A stretch of DNA of 64,000 nucleotides, from positions 62,001-126,000 of IMG/VR virus record IMGVR_UViG_3300050120_000230; one strand, given 5' to 3'. The DNA comes from a virus. The notes beneath the pieces are model-generated. The model made no database searches. It saw only the letters and a list, made by a program, of their open reading frames with translations, and was not told where the DNA came from. This document shows, piece after piece, positions 42,146-50,173 of the stretch. Positions within the stretch are counted from its first letter, which is position 1; the number at the start of each line of letters is the position of its first letter. The position numbers and the translations under genes are program-made.

Positions 42146-42147
42146 GC

Positions 42148-42756
42148 TCAAATCCACGCCAATGTGGCTTCGCCCTTATAGTCGTGGTCCCAGACGAACC
42201 ACGCGAAGGCGATCATCCCAGAGTTCTTCATTTTCTCACCGTTCCGCGTCATCGATAGACGCTTGGAGAACACATAGACGCGTTTGAGCGGTGTGCTCTC
42301 GAACATTTTCTTTCGCCTGCCGCCCTCAAGAAATTGCAGCTTGCAGAGCATGGCTACCTTGCCCGTGGTGAGTAGCAGCGATTGATAGATAAACTCTTCG
42401 GCCAGTTTGAACGGAGGATTCGTGATGATGTTCGCCGGGCGCTCACGCTCGTTATAAGTTTCGATCTCATTCAGGAAGTTCTTGTCTCCCACGCCGTAGC
42501 CCCGATAGTTCAAATCGGTAGCTCTGATCTCGTGGCCATGCGCTTCGAGCACCTTGCAGATGGCGCCGTCGCCGCAAGCAGGTTCCCAGATCAATCCTTC
42601 AAAAGTTTCGTGGGCCAGTAACGCTTCTGTCGCCTCGGGAGGCGTGGGGTAGAAATCGTCATCTGGCCGCCCGGCCGAAGTGCCTACTAGGCTCTGCGCG
42701 CGCTTGAGTTTGGGATCAATAGGAGTGTCGGGGAAAAAGATAAGGGGTTCGCTCAT
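42148..42756 (-). CDS. DNA N6-adenine methyltransferase-like protein
   Basis: 202 aa. SAM-binding motif I WEPACGDGAI (58-66) and catalytic motif IV NPPF (113-116) are in the order of adenine-N6 methyltransferases. DDFYPTPPEAT near the N-terminus is common in phage orphan enzymes. Target sequence unknown; it may protect phage DNA from restriction. A late promoter sits 8 nt before the ATG. Confidence 0.85.
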   Translation of the reverse strand: MSEPLIFFPDTPIDPKLKRAQSLVGTSAGRPDDDFYPTPPEATEALLAHETFEGLIWEPACGDGAICKVLEAHGHEIRATDLNYRGYGVGDKNFLNEIETYNERERPANIITNPPFKLAEEFIYQSLLLTTGKVAMLCKLQFLEGGRRKKMFESTPLKRVYVFSKRLSMTRNGEKMKNSGMIAFAWFVWDHDYKGEATLAWI

Positions 42757-42764
42757 TGCGAAGG

Positions 42765-42770
42765 TATTTA
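42765..42770 (-). promoter_or_regulatory. Late promoter 8 nt from the start codon (42756)
   Basis: ACTAAATACC on the - strand. Confidence 0.6.
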
Positions 42771-42793
42771 GTACGGACTTTACTCATCCTGAG

Positions 42794-42967
42794 TTAGGTG
42801 AAGTCAACGACTATTTCGGTGGTTTTCCACCAATGAAGTTCTAAGGCTGCGCGTGGCACCCCTGCGACCATGAGGGCTGCTTCCGCGTTTTCCGTGGCGC
42901 TTCGAAGAGGGTTCAATAGTTCTACTTGCATCTGAGCGAATTGATGGGGGCTGACCACGCGCAACAT
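42794..42967 (-). CDS. Small protein of 57 aa, unknown
   Basis: ATG 42967 follows directly on the stop of the glycosyltransferase gene (TGAATG), and the frame runs to TAA at 42796-42794. The product starts MLRVVSPHQFAQMQVELLNP and has Trp-Trp near the end. No family known. The contiguous start supports it. Confidence 0.55.
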   Translation of the reverse strand: MLRVVSPHQFAQMQVELLNPLRSATENAEAALMVAGVPRAALELHWWKTTEIVVDFT

Positions 42968-44509
42968 TCACTTTTTCTCCGTAATGAGTTGCTTCAGCCG
43001 TTCTTCAACTCTTTCGAGCACACTAGACCAGTTTCGTGGTTCTTCCTGATGGAAGATTTCCACAGTCGGATACCAAGGACTATCGGTGCGATCTTTCAGC
43101 CAGCGCCAGCATCCATCAAATCGTGAAAGCAACCACGTCGGTTTGCCAAGGGCTGCTGCGAGGTGAGCCGTGGACGTATCGACAGCGATCACCAGATCGA
43201 GTTGAGAGATGACCGCTGCCGTATCCAGAAAATCGAAATCCGGTTCGAGGACTTGATGTGGATAAAGTTCTGGCGGCAAGGCAGTTAGATGATCTGTTGC
43301 ACGGTCACCAAATTGTAGACTGAAAAAATCTGCATCTAGTTCCAGTAGGCCGACGAACCACATGAGTTCAATGGATCGCCGATTATCGATGAGTTTCATC
43401 TCGTGGGCGTCACGAGATTGGCCCGCCCAGACGATGCCAACTTTGAGTCGGGAACCTTTGATTTTGCGAGTTTGTATAAGTTCATCGGGCACCGTCAAAT
43501 AGGGAACGGTTGCTGGAATCGTTTCCAATATAGTGCCTAGCAACATCGGCGCGTTCAGCATCGGGCATTCGAAATCATAGTCCAGATCATCCCGACTATC
43601 GACCACCGGAACACCGAGTGCGTCGAACAAACGAAGCAATGGTGTAGGCACAAGAATTGTGAGTTCTAGACCGGCGGCCACCAACAACGGTGCGAAGCGC
43701 ACGAATTGAATGCTGTCCCCGAAACCTTGTTCATGGCAAAACAGAACACGTTTGCCGATCCCGTCTTCCAAATTGGTGAGGATTGGTTTTTGGAACTTGG
43801 CTACATCCGGCTTTGCCATGGGGCAGTCCCAGCGCCGCCCATAGAGCCGCCACCCTGTCGAATAGTCTCCGAGCTTCAGACGTAGTGTGGCTCGATTGAA
43901 ATCCATCTCTGGACTGTCTACTGGTGAATCCGCCGCAAGCGCATCGAACGCCTCCAACGCCTCGTCCTCTCGGCCGATATCGCTGAGCGTGACGGCTCGG
44001 TTCAAGCGGGTTCGAATACGACCAGCGTTGTCATCACCGTTAAGGGCCAAGGCACGGTCGTAGAGGGCCAAAGCGTTCTCATGCTGGCTCAGGCGGCGAT
44101 AGACGTTAGCGAGGTTCATAGCGGCCTCCCAGTGCGCTGGATCGGCATCCAGAGCTTGCAGGAGAGCATCGCGTGCGTCGTCGTGTCGATTTAGAGCAGT
44201 GAACACATTTGCTGCGTTGAAGCAGAGGTTGGCGTCTGCTGAAAAATCTTTCAGACCGTTCAGGGCATAGGTGAGCGCGTGATCGGCTGCCTTTGCTTCT
44301 AGGAACCCGACACAGGCATTGGAGAACCAATCCGCACGAGGTTGCACAAGACTGCTTGCCATGAGCAAAGTGTCTGCTTCGTCAAATCGCCCCAGCGCGA
44401 TGAGCGATAGGCCGGTGACGTGCATGATCTCGGCGGACTGAGCGCCCACTTGCAGAACATCGAGATGTTCGCCTGCAAAATATTTCGTCCAAACGTCTTC
44501 CGGGTTCAT
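42968..44509 (-). CDS. TPR-repeat glycosyltransferase (GT9/heptosyltransferase-like)
   Basis: 513 aa. Residues about 60-200 are TPR repeats (DARDALLQALDADPAHWEAA, ENALALYDRALALNGDD). The C-terminal 250 residues resemble bacterial TPR proteins with an ADP-heptose:LPS heptosyltransferase-like domain: CHEQGFGDSIQFVRFAP, VGIVWAGQSRDAHE, VDTSTAHLAAALGKPTWLL, SPWYPTVEIF. It could glycosylate a virion protein or alter the host surface. No late promoter seen directly upstream. Confidence 0.82.
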   Translation of the reverse strand: MNPEDVWTKYFAGEHLDVLQVGAQSAEIMHVTGLSLIALGRFDEADTLLMASSLVQPRADWFSNACVGFLEAKAADHALTYALNGLKDFSADANLCFNAANVFTALNRHDDARDALLQALDADPAHWEAAMNLANVYRRLSQHENALALYDRALALNGDDNAGRIRTRLNRAVTLSDIGREDEALEAFDALAADSPVDSPEMDFNRATLRLKLGDYSTGWRLYGRRWDCPMAKPDVAKFQKPILTNLEDGIGKRVLFCHEQGFGDSIQFVRFAPLLVAAGLELTILVPTPLLRLFDALGVPVVDSRDDLDYDFECPMLNAPMLLGTILETIPATVPYLTVPDELIQTRKIKGSRLKVGIVWAGQSRDAHEMKLIDNRRSIELMWFVGLLELDADFFSLQFGDRATDHLTALPPELYPHQVLEPDFDFLDTAAVISQLDLVIAVDTSTAHLAAALGKPTWLLSRFDGCWRWLKDRTDSPWYPTVEIFHQEEPRNWSSVLERVEERLKQLITEKK

Positions 44510-44543
44510 CTTTCAAGTATAAACCGCCCGCCCTTCCTCACGC

Positions 44544-44549
44544 TAAATA
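44544..44549 (+). promoter_or_regulatory. Late promoter 5 nt from the start codon (44555)
   Basis: GCTAAATATATCAATG; leaderless geometry. Confidence 0.65.
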
Positions 44550-44554
44550 TATCA

Positions 44555-45604
44555 ATGCGATACCGTGAAATCATTGGCGAACATGCCCCGACCATCGCAG
44601 ATGCGACAAAGAAGAACGGCATTGATCGGAAGATCGCGAATAAGATGGTAGACCCCAAGGGGTATTTTCATCCCAAGGCGCCCATCTCTGAGCGAGATAA
44701 TCTGTCGGCGTGGTTTTCTGGTTCGAAAGTTGTTGACGAACACGGTCAACCCAAACGAATGTATCACGGTAGTAACACCGCGTTCTCGTCATTCGACCCC
44801 GATAAAGCAAATCCCAATTCACTCGTCGGGCCGGGATTTTATTTCACGTCGAGTCCAGAAGTTGCCGGAGGAACCGGTGGCGCCCAGAACGATGAAGAGC
44901 TACGAGCGAAAGCCGCCTTCAATCAGGCAGGCTACGCTTTTCAAGGCACCAAGTTTGAAATCGCCCCGCTGACACCTCGTCAAATCGAACACTTCCGCCG
45001 TATCTTCAACAGCAAGCAGGTTGAGCACGACTGGCGAAACGATATCGGCTCTCGCGAAAGCTGGCAACGAGCCGACAAAGCGTTCGATCAAGGACCCGAG
45101 GCCCTTGCAAAATGGATCGCGAACGAAGCTCCGCAGTGGGTCAAAGATCGCATGAAATTGCAACCCGTCCAAACGACTACGCCGACCGTGTATCCGGTTT
45201 ATCTTTCGATCAAGCACCCGTTCGAAATGGACCTACGCCTCAACCCGGAAGAGGCACAGGAAATGCGTCGCCATATGTGGGAAGCTTCGAAAGAGTTTTT
45301 CGAAGGCGGCGAGCATGGTGAGACATTTGAGAACGCGACCGGCGGCTATCGTGGCACGAAGCGCGATACCTACGCCGGGGATGTCTGGGAATGGATGTTG
45401 AAGCGAGTTTTCAGTAGTGATCGTGGCCGGGCTACGGCGACCCTAAAGCGCATGGGTTATGACGGTATCCATCACACCGGCGGCCGAAACATCGGCACCA
45501 TGGGCGAACACGACGTGTGGGTGGCTTTCTATCCCAATCAAATCAAGTCGGTCTTCGCCCAGAAGTTCGATGCCGACAGCCACGACATCGGAGAATCACG
45601 CTAG
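44555..45604 (+). CDS. ART-fold (ART-PolyVal-like) effector with capsid-targeting-type N-terminus
   Basis: 349 aa from ATG 44555; the frame is open upstream but overlaps the divergent gene. N-terminus MRYREIIGEHAP is like the T4 capsid-targeting signal. Residues 50-110 read SAWFSGSKVVDEHGQPKRMYHGS...FSSFDPDKA...GPGFYFTSSPEVA, the conserved head of phage polyvalent-protein ART domains (HGS at 71-73; GFYF at 94-97). Then a long helical region and YPVYLSIKHPFEMDL, GYDGIHHTGG and VAFYPNQIKSVF at the end, also typical. Likely an injected, NAD-using modifier of host proteins, in role like T4 Alt though not clearly its homologue. Confidence 0.8.
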   Translation: MRYREIIGEHAPTIADATKKNGIDRKIANKMVDPKGYFHPKAPISERDNLSAWFSGSKVVDEHGQPKRMYHGSNTAFSSFDPDKANPNSLVGPGFYFTSSPEVAGGTGGAQNDEELRAKAAFNQAGYAFQGTKFEIAPLTPRQIEHFRRIFNSKQVEHDWRNDIGSRESWQRADKAFDQGPEALAKWIANEAPQWVKDRMKLQPVQTTTPTVYPVYLSIKHPFEMDLRLNPEEAQEMRRHMWEASKEFFEGGEHGETFENATGGYRGTKRDTYAGDVWEWMLKRVFSSDRGRATATLKRMGYDGIHHTGGRNIGTMGEHDVWVAFYPNQIKSVFAQKFDADSHDIGESR

Positions 45605-45605
45605 A

Positions 45606-46079
45606 TCATTTCGGTTTCTTGAGGTTAGCAACAGCTATCGCTAAACTAGATGGGTGAAACTTGGGGACCGACAAAGTTAGCTTTGCCTTCTCATCAGCAG
45701 CAAGGAAGACATGATGACTTCCAAACAAATATTTCCCCACAGGATTGCTTCTGAAATGGCGATGCGTGGCCACTTCTAATACAACGATCTCATCGTCATA
45801 CTCGATGTAGTAAACCCTGATATCGTTGCTGTGGAGATCGGGCAGGATAGTCAGGTGCTTTAGACCATGATCCAGTCTCAAGAAATCTTTCGATGGATCG
45901 CTGTTTCCATATTGATAGATAGGAAGAGAGTTTGCGGTGGTTACGTTCTCACGCAACTCTGCTAACGCCAGTTTGATCTCGGTTTTGAAGCGAGTAAGCG
46001 ACTTGTCGATGTGGAAAGTTGTCGCGTGACGGAAACCAAGTTTCTTCTTCGCAATCGTTTCTGTAGTCTTACGCAGCAT
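45606..46079 (-). CDS. Protein of unknown function
   Basis: 157 aa. The segment DLHSNDIRVYYIEYDDEIVVLEVATHRHF faintly recalls RelE/HigB-type toxins, but no antitoxin is next to it and no catalytic pattern is sure. Basic N-terminus. Low-GC compared with neighbours. Convergent with the ART gene with a one-base gap. Confidence 0.6.
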   Translation of the reverse strand: MLRKTTETIAKKKLGFRHATTFHIDKSLTRFKTEIKLALAELRENVTTANSLPIYQYGNSDPSKDFLRLDHGLKHLTILPDLHSNDIRVYYIEYDDEIVVLEVATHRHFRSNPVGKYLFGSHHVFLAADEKAKLTLSVPKFHPSSLAIAVANLKKPK

Positions 46080-46119
46080 GATACGCGCATAGTCCTAGAA
46101 AATATACTCAGAGTCTATT

Positions 46120-46401
46120 TCAATCGAAATACTTATCCAAAAACGCACTATATTCACTAGGCGTCATGCTAGTAACATCTGTTCCACGATCCACATCAGC
46201 AATATTTGCTTTTGCAATAAGATCAGACACTTTTCTAGAAGAGTCGAATACCAAAGTATCTAGTATGGGAGTGAAATCGATTGGAATACTAAAGACACCA
46301 AACAAGTTTGAGGTGTCCGTTTGCGGCATAGAAAATTGCAGTTGGCCATCGAAGGCTAACGTGGAGGTCAAAAAATCCATAGGTGCCTTGGTAGTCTCCA
46401 T
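46120..46401 (-). CDS. Small late protein, unknown
   Basis: 93 aa (METTKAPMDFLTSTLAF), acidic and AT-rich for this genome. A late promoter lies 5 nt before the ATG. No family recognised. Confidence 0.62.
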   Translation of the reverse strand: METTKAPMDFLTSTLAFDGQLQFSMPQTDTSNLFGVFSIPIDFTPILDTLVFDSSRKVSDLIAKANIADVDRGTDVTSMTPSEYSAFLDKYFD

Positions 46402-46406
46402 CTGAG

Positions 46407-46412
46407 TATTTA
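46407..46412 (-). promoter_or_regulatory. Late promoter 5 nt from the start codon (46401)
   Basis: GCATAAATACTCAGATG on the - strand; leaderless geometry. Confidence 0.65.
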
Positions 46413-46442
46413 TGCGCGCTATCGGATGATGTTGTCTATAAG

Positions 46443-46469
46443 AAAAGGCCCCGAGGTTCGGGGCCTTTT
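46443..46469 (-). terminator. Terminator after 46480-46710
   Basis: AAAAGGCCCCGA-ggtt-CGGGGCCTTTT, an intrinsic-type hairpin. Confidence 0.8.
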
Positions 46470-46479
46470 CCTAGTTCAT

Positions 46480-46710
46480 TTACTCGTCGTTGACGAAGAC
46501 GCCGGTGACTTTCACCGATACGATGGCCGTCAGTGGAATGTAGAGTCGGGGCGCCGTATCCGGCATGTTCGAGAAGATCAGCAGGCCGTTGTCCAGAACT
46601 TCGGCCATTCCAGCGCCGAGATAGGTAGTTCCATCCACGCACACGATGTCGTAGGTATCAGTGGGATTGTCTGAAGCATAAGTGCTCAGAGCCGTAGTAA
46701 CATTCGACAT
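46480..46710 (-). CDS. Small protein, unknown
   Basis: 76 aa, beta-rich (YDIVCVDGTTYLGAGMAEVL, RLYIPLTAIVSVKV). Could be a small virion or accessory protein of the structural cassette upstream. No family recognised. Confidence 0.65.
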   Translation of the reverse strand: MSNVTTALSTYASDNPTDTYDIVCVDGTTYLGAGMAEVLDNGLLIFSNMPDTAPRLYIPLTAIVSVKVTGVFVNDE

Positions 46711-46777
46711 ATCAAAAGTCCTTTACTCGGTTAATACCGTAACTTTGTCTCAAAGCAAGACGATAGTCAAAAAGAAA

Positions 46778-46802
46778 CGCCCCCAAGTTTCCTTGAGGGC
46801 GC
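46778..46802 (-). terminator. Terminator after structural gene B2
   Basis: CGCCCTCAAGG-aaa-CTTGGGGGCG, followed on the - strand by TTTCTTTTT. Confidence 0.8.
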
Positions 46803-46826
46803 CCTTTATTCATTGACGAACTTGGA

Positions 46827-47909
46827 TTAGGCCCAAGTAATCGTGATCTTCGCCGCACCTTGTGTCGGGCTACCGGTGTAGTAGACCAGAACGTCGGTGT
46901 CTTCGGCTGAATCGAACTGATAGACCGGATACACGACGTAAACGCCGAGTGTTTGCAGGTCCACTTCGGAGTTGTCCAGCAGACGGGAGTTGTTGGCCGC
47001 ATCACCAATGGTGATATCGGCGCTGCCGTCGAACACGGTCGTAACTTCGATGCTCACTTCAACGACGCGTGTGCCGTTGCCAACCGTGCCAACCAGATCA
47101 TCGCCGTCACCAACGAAGTTGCTGTTGCTGATCGGAATGGATTGGGTCAGGGCGTCGGTGCGTGCCGAAGCTTGCGTCGCGATGCACTGCCATGCAGAAC
47201 CAGTCCACAGGTAGTCAGCGAACTCACCCGTGCCAGCGTTAGCCGGATCACCGCTGGCGTCGAGGACGTGGGCGATGTCACCGACGTTCGGCACCAGAGC
47301 ATCACGAGCCGTGATGTCAGCGACGACACTGGTCTTGGAAGATTCACCGATAGCAGCGATGCTGGTGTCCAGCGTCGTGCCGATGTAGTGATAGACTTCG
47401 ATGTAAACGCTGTCCGTGGCGACGCCAACAACGCCCGAACCGATAGTGGCGGTGATGCCCGAAGGAATCGTGCCAGTGAAGTTCAGGGTGCCGGAGACGT
47501 AGTCGAAGACGTATTCTTGGCCAGTCGTATCAGGGAAGATACGAGCAGCTTTGGCGCCGTTGGGATCACCGAGCCACACGCGGACGAGATAACCCGAACC
47601 GAAGGTGGTGGGGATGAAGTTCCCCATGCCAGCGCCCCAAGTCACGTTCGCCGGAGAAGTGGTGTCCATGACCAGTGCGATACGTGCAGCGCCGTAATAC
47701 TTGTGCACGGTGGCCGTGGTCGAACTCGGCGGAATGAGAGGAATGCTCGTGGTGTCCGATTGCGTCCACACGTTCGTGGCGTAAACGGGAAGCGGCGAGG
47801 AAACGGTTTCGTTGGAACCAGACTTCGTCAGCGAAGACGCGGTCTTGGAGGTTCCGAAGATCACCTTCTTCCAGAGGAAGTCCAGTTTTTCTGTGTCAGA
47901 AATGGTCAT
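46827..47909 (-). CDS. Structural protein B2, short paralogue of fibre B1
   Basis: 360 aa. Residues 1-185 match the N-terminus of 27521-31393 (MTISDTEKLDFLWKKVIFG; ARIFPDTTGQEYVFDY). It lacks all 12 fibre repeats. The C-terminal 110 residues instead match the end of protein C (DITIGDAANNSRLLDNSEVD). So it is a mosaic of B1's head and C's tail. Downstream of A2 with 15 nt between, as in the A1-B1 pair. Confidence 0.85.
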   Translation of the reverse strand: MTISDTEKLDFLWKKVIFGTSKTASSLTKSGSNETVSSPLPVYATNVWTQSDTTSIPLIPPSSTTATVHKYYGAARIALVMDTTSPANVTWGAGMGNFIPTTFGSGYLVRVWLGDPNGAKAARIFPDTTGQEYVFDYVSGTLNFTGTIPSGITATIGSGVVGVATDSVYIEVYHYIGTTLDTSIAAIGESSKTSVVADITARDALVPNVGDIAHVLDASGDPANAGTGEFADYLWTGSAWQCIATQASARTDALTQSIPISNSNFVGDGDDLVGTVGNGTRVVEVSIEVTTVFDGSADITIGDAANNSRLLDNSEVDLQTLGVYVVYPVYQFDSAEDTDVLVYYTGSPTQGAAKITITWA

Positions 47910-47924
47910 TGGTCAATGCTCCCC

Positions 47925-49754
47925 TTAGTTCGTGAAGCTGAGAGCAGTGATCGACTGACCGGCATTCAAACGAATGCGGACGAGGATTTGATTGCCCGTT
48001 GCGGAGGTTGAAGAAGCGGTGCCGAAAGTCATCTGGAAGGTGCCCGAAGAACCGTTCATCACGGCGCCAGAAGCGCAACCAGCGGTCAATTCGCCAGCAC
48101 CACCGGGAACGCCAGCGCCCGCGTAGGCGACAAAGGCGTTCCACCATGCACCACCAACTGCGTTCGGCGAGACGCCGGAGTTGTCGGAGACGCCCGGCAG
48201 GCCGATCCACACACCGGCGTAGGTGCCGGTGACGGTGATCTTGAACTGCGAGAGCGCGGTGCGGTTGAAGGAGAACGTCACATACTGTGCAGCGTCTTGA
48301 CCCGAGAGGTTCGGACCAGCGGGCAGAAAGCCCGTGCTGTAGTTGGTCGTGTCGTTCTTGAGGGCGCCGCCGACGACCGTTGCATCCCAAGTGTGGATGG
48401 AAGCCGATTGGACCCAAGTGTTGGCTGCGAGGACCGGAGTGTTGCCCGTAGCTTGGCCGACGCGAACCGCGTTGCTGTTGCTCGGAGAAGAACCCAGACC
48501 AGTGACCGGGACGCTGAGTTCGTCAACGCGAGTGGTCGTGCCGTTCTTGACCAGAATGACGGAGGACGGAGAGGCAGTGCCACCCTGACCGTTGACGTTC
48601 GTGCCAGCCAGCGAAATCGTGCCCGAGTTGTGCACGTTCGAGGGGTTGACGCTGAGAGTCACCGTGGACATCGCCGTGGCCGTCGTGGTGTTTGCCGCGA
48701 TGGGGGTGGAGATACCGACGTTGGCGTAGGTGAAGGTCTGCGTCGAAAGGATCGAGTTGGTTGCACCAATCGACAACGGCGAACCGTTGAAGTAGGTTTG
48801 ACCAGCGAGGTTCGAAATCGAACCACCGACCGTCAGGGTAGCGCCCGTGTTGTAGTGCGGGACGCTCGACGAGAAGGCGACGGTGCCGTTCGAGAGTTGG
48901 GCCACAGTCGGCGACGTGATCGCCGGAGTTGCGACCAAGTTGTCACGAACGAACGTGACGAGGTTCGTAGAACCAGCGGCCGTATCGGTGATCTTGGCGT
49001 TGTTGACGCCGAGTTGCGTTGCCGCGCCAGAAACCGAGACGTTGACCGATTTCCAGAAGCCCGGAGTAGCGACCGGATAATCTGCTTGGCCGGAGATAAC
49101 GAGGCCGCCGTAGGTGCCGTTGTCTGCGATACCCGTCAGGGTGTGTGAACCAACCGAAGAGTTGTTGACCAGCAGCGAAAGCGTGCCGCTTTCACCCGGA
49201 CCCATGTTCGTGAACGAGTTCGAGCTTGCGAGTGTCGTTGATGTGATACGCGTGACGGCCGTACCGGCAGTGGTGCCGGTGCTGGCGTTGTCTTGCGCGC
49301 CGGAAGCCAAAACAGGCGAAGAACCAACCGAAGCGACGGTCAGTGCGTTTGCGTTCGGGAAGTTCGGCGGGGCGTTCGGGACGAGCTTGCCGAGGATTTC
49401 GTTGAGTTGGTCAACTGCTTCGGAAACCACGGTGCTGTTGGTCAGCGGGACCGCACCGGGGGACCAAGAACCGTCGCCGTAAGCAACGATGTCGCCAAGA
49501 ATAAGGTGGAAACCATCTGCAACGCCTGCGTTTGAGATGGAGTTGCTCAGGCTCGAATCGAGCGCGTTAAGCTGCGAAAGGGTAACAACGTCGGTATTCG
49601 CGACGGCGGCTGCCGCGCGAATAGTGGTCAACGAGATACCATCGGCACTCCGCGCCTCGACAACCGATCCATTCACCTTAAGACGAGGACCAGCCTTGCC
49701 AAGTTGAAGATCGGGGCCAACGCCCGAAAGTCCGAAGTTTTTTGTGTCTGCCAT
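47925..49754 (-). CDS. Structural protein A2, paralogue of A1 with fibre-D-like N-terminus
   Basis: 609 aa. The first 75 residues (MADTKNFGLSGVGPDLQLGK) match the N-terminus of fibre D at 33473. From DGFHLILGDIVAYGDGSW to the end it matches A1 (25580-27505) closely. Late promoter 32 nt upstream. Confidence 0.87.
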   Translation of the reverse strand: MADTKNFGLSGVGPDLQLGKAGPRLKVNGSVVEARSADGISLTTIRAAAAVANTDVVTLSQLNALDSSLSNSISNAGVADGFHLILGDIVAYGDGSWSPGAVPLTNSTVVSEAVDQLNEILGKLVPNAPPNFPNANALTVASVGSSPVLASGAQDNASTGTTAGTAVTRITSTTLASSNSFTNMGPGESGTLSLLVNNSSVGSHTLTGIADNGTYGGLVISGQADYPVATPGFWKSVNVSVSGAATQLGVNNAKITDTAAGSTNLVTFVRDNLVATPAITSPTVAQLSNGTVAFSSSVPHYNTGATLTVGGSISNLAGQTYFNGSPLSIGATNSILSTQTFTYANVGISTPIAANTTTATAMSTVTLSVNPSNVHNSGTISLAGTNVNGQGGTASPSSVILVKNGTTTRVDELSVPVTGLGSSPSNSNAVRVGQATGNTPVLAANTWVQSASIHTWDATVVGGALKNDTTNYSTGFLPAGPNLSGQDAAQYVTFSFNRTALSQFKITVTGTYAGVWIGLPGVSDNSGVSPNAVGGAWWNAFVAYAGAGVPGGAGELTAGCASGAVMNGSSGTFQMTFGTASSTSATGNQILVRIRLNAGQSITALSFTN

Positions 49755-49786
49755 TGTGTCTATCTCCGAAAGGGGACTCCTTTCGT

Positions 49787-49792
49787 TATTTA
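49787..49792 (-). promoter_or_regulatory. Late promoter for A2-B2
   Basis: TCTAAATAAC on the - strand, 32 nt before ATG 49754. A second TAAATA is at 49866-49861. Confidence 0.65.
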
Positions 49793-49887
49793 GATAGAAC
49801 AGCGTAAGGATTCACATCCCCGATTACTTCGAGAACGGACTCAGGCCAATGGTCTACTTTTATTTATACAGGAGGAAAAAGAGTGGA

Positions 49888-49905
49888 GGGGAGCCGAAGC
49901 TCCCC
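49888..49905 (-). terminator. Terminator of the tmRNA transcript
   Basis: GGGGAGC-ttcg-GCTCCCC hairpin on the - strand, followed by a T-rich stretch. Confidence 0.75.
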
Positions 49906-49919
49906 CTTGGGTAATAAGG

Positions 49920-50168
49920 ACACCATCTCTGCCCTCAAAGGAGTTACGCGGCGAGCGCGTAGTCCATGCTAACGTTGTCGTTGGCATTTAGAAATGTGAA
50001 CTGATTGGCGGTCGTTTCTTACCGGGATTCTCGCAAACCTTTTACCGTCGCCAATCGAAAGCTGTTCGCCCCCGCACTTCCCGGTGACAACGCCGGAGAA
50101 AGATTGGTGGAGGCGCGGGGATTCGCACCCCGGTCTTGCCGACTTATTCTGATGTGGTCATCAAATCC
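49920..50168 (-). ncRNA. ssrA: Circularly permuted (two-piece) tmRNA
   Basis: Read on the - strand: the acceptor piece comes first, with T-arm CCGGGG-TGCGAAT-CCCCG, then CGCCTCC, A and CCA ending at 50105. A 31-nt intervening segment follows (50104-50074). The coding piece starts at 50073 with GGGGGCG, which pairs with CGCCTCC (six Watson-Crick pairs and one G-T), closing the acceptor stem. Downstream the tag frame 49985-49944 encodes ANDNVSMDYALAA and TAA, ending in the hydrophobic degradation signal ALAA. This permuted order is the alphaproteobacterial type. A late promoter (50179-50174) and a terminator (49888-49905) frame the gene. Piece ends are approximate. Confidence 0.92.
49944..49985 (-). 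other. tmRNA proteolysis-tag reading frame
   Basis: Codons GCC AAC GAC AAC GTT AGC ATG GAC TAC GCG CTC GCC GCG TAA. The tag ANDNVSMDYALAA begins AND like bacterial tags and ends ALAA, the ClpXP/ClpAP signal. Confidence 0.9.
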
Positions 50169-50173
50169 AAGGC

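Noticed and set aside
45606-46079. RelE/HigB-type toxin
   Set aside because: One segment is suggestive, but there is no partner antitoxin and no clear catalytic pattern.
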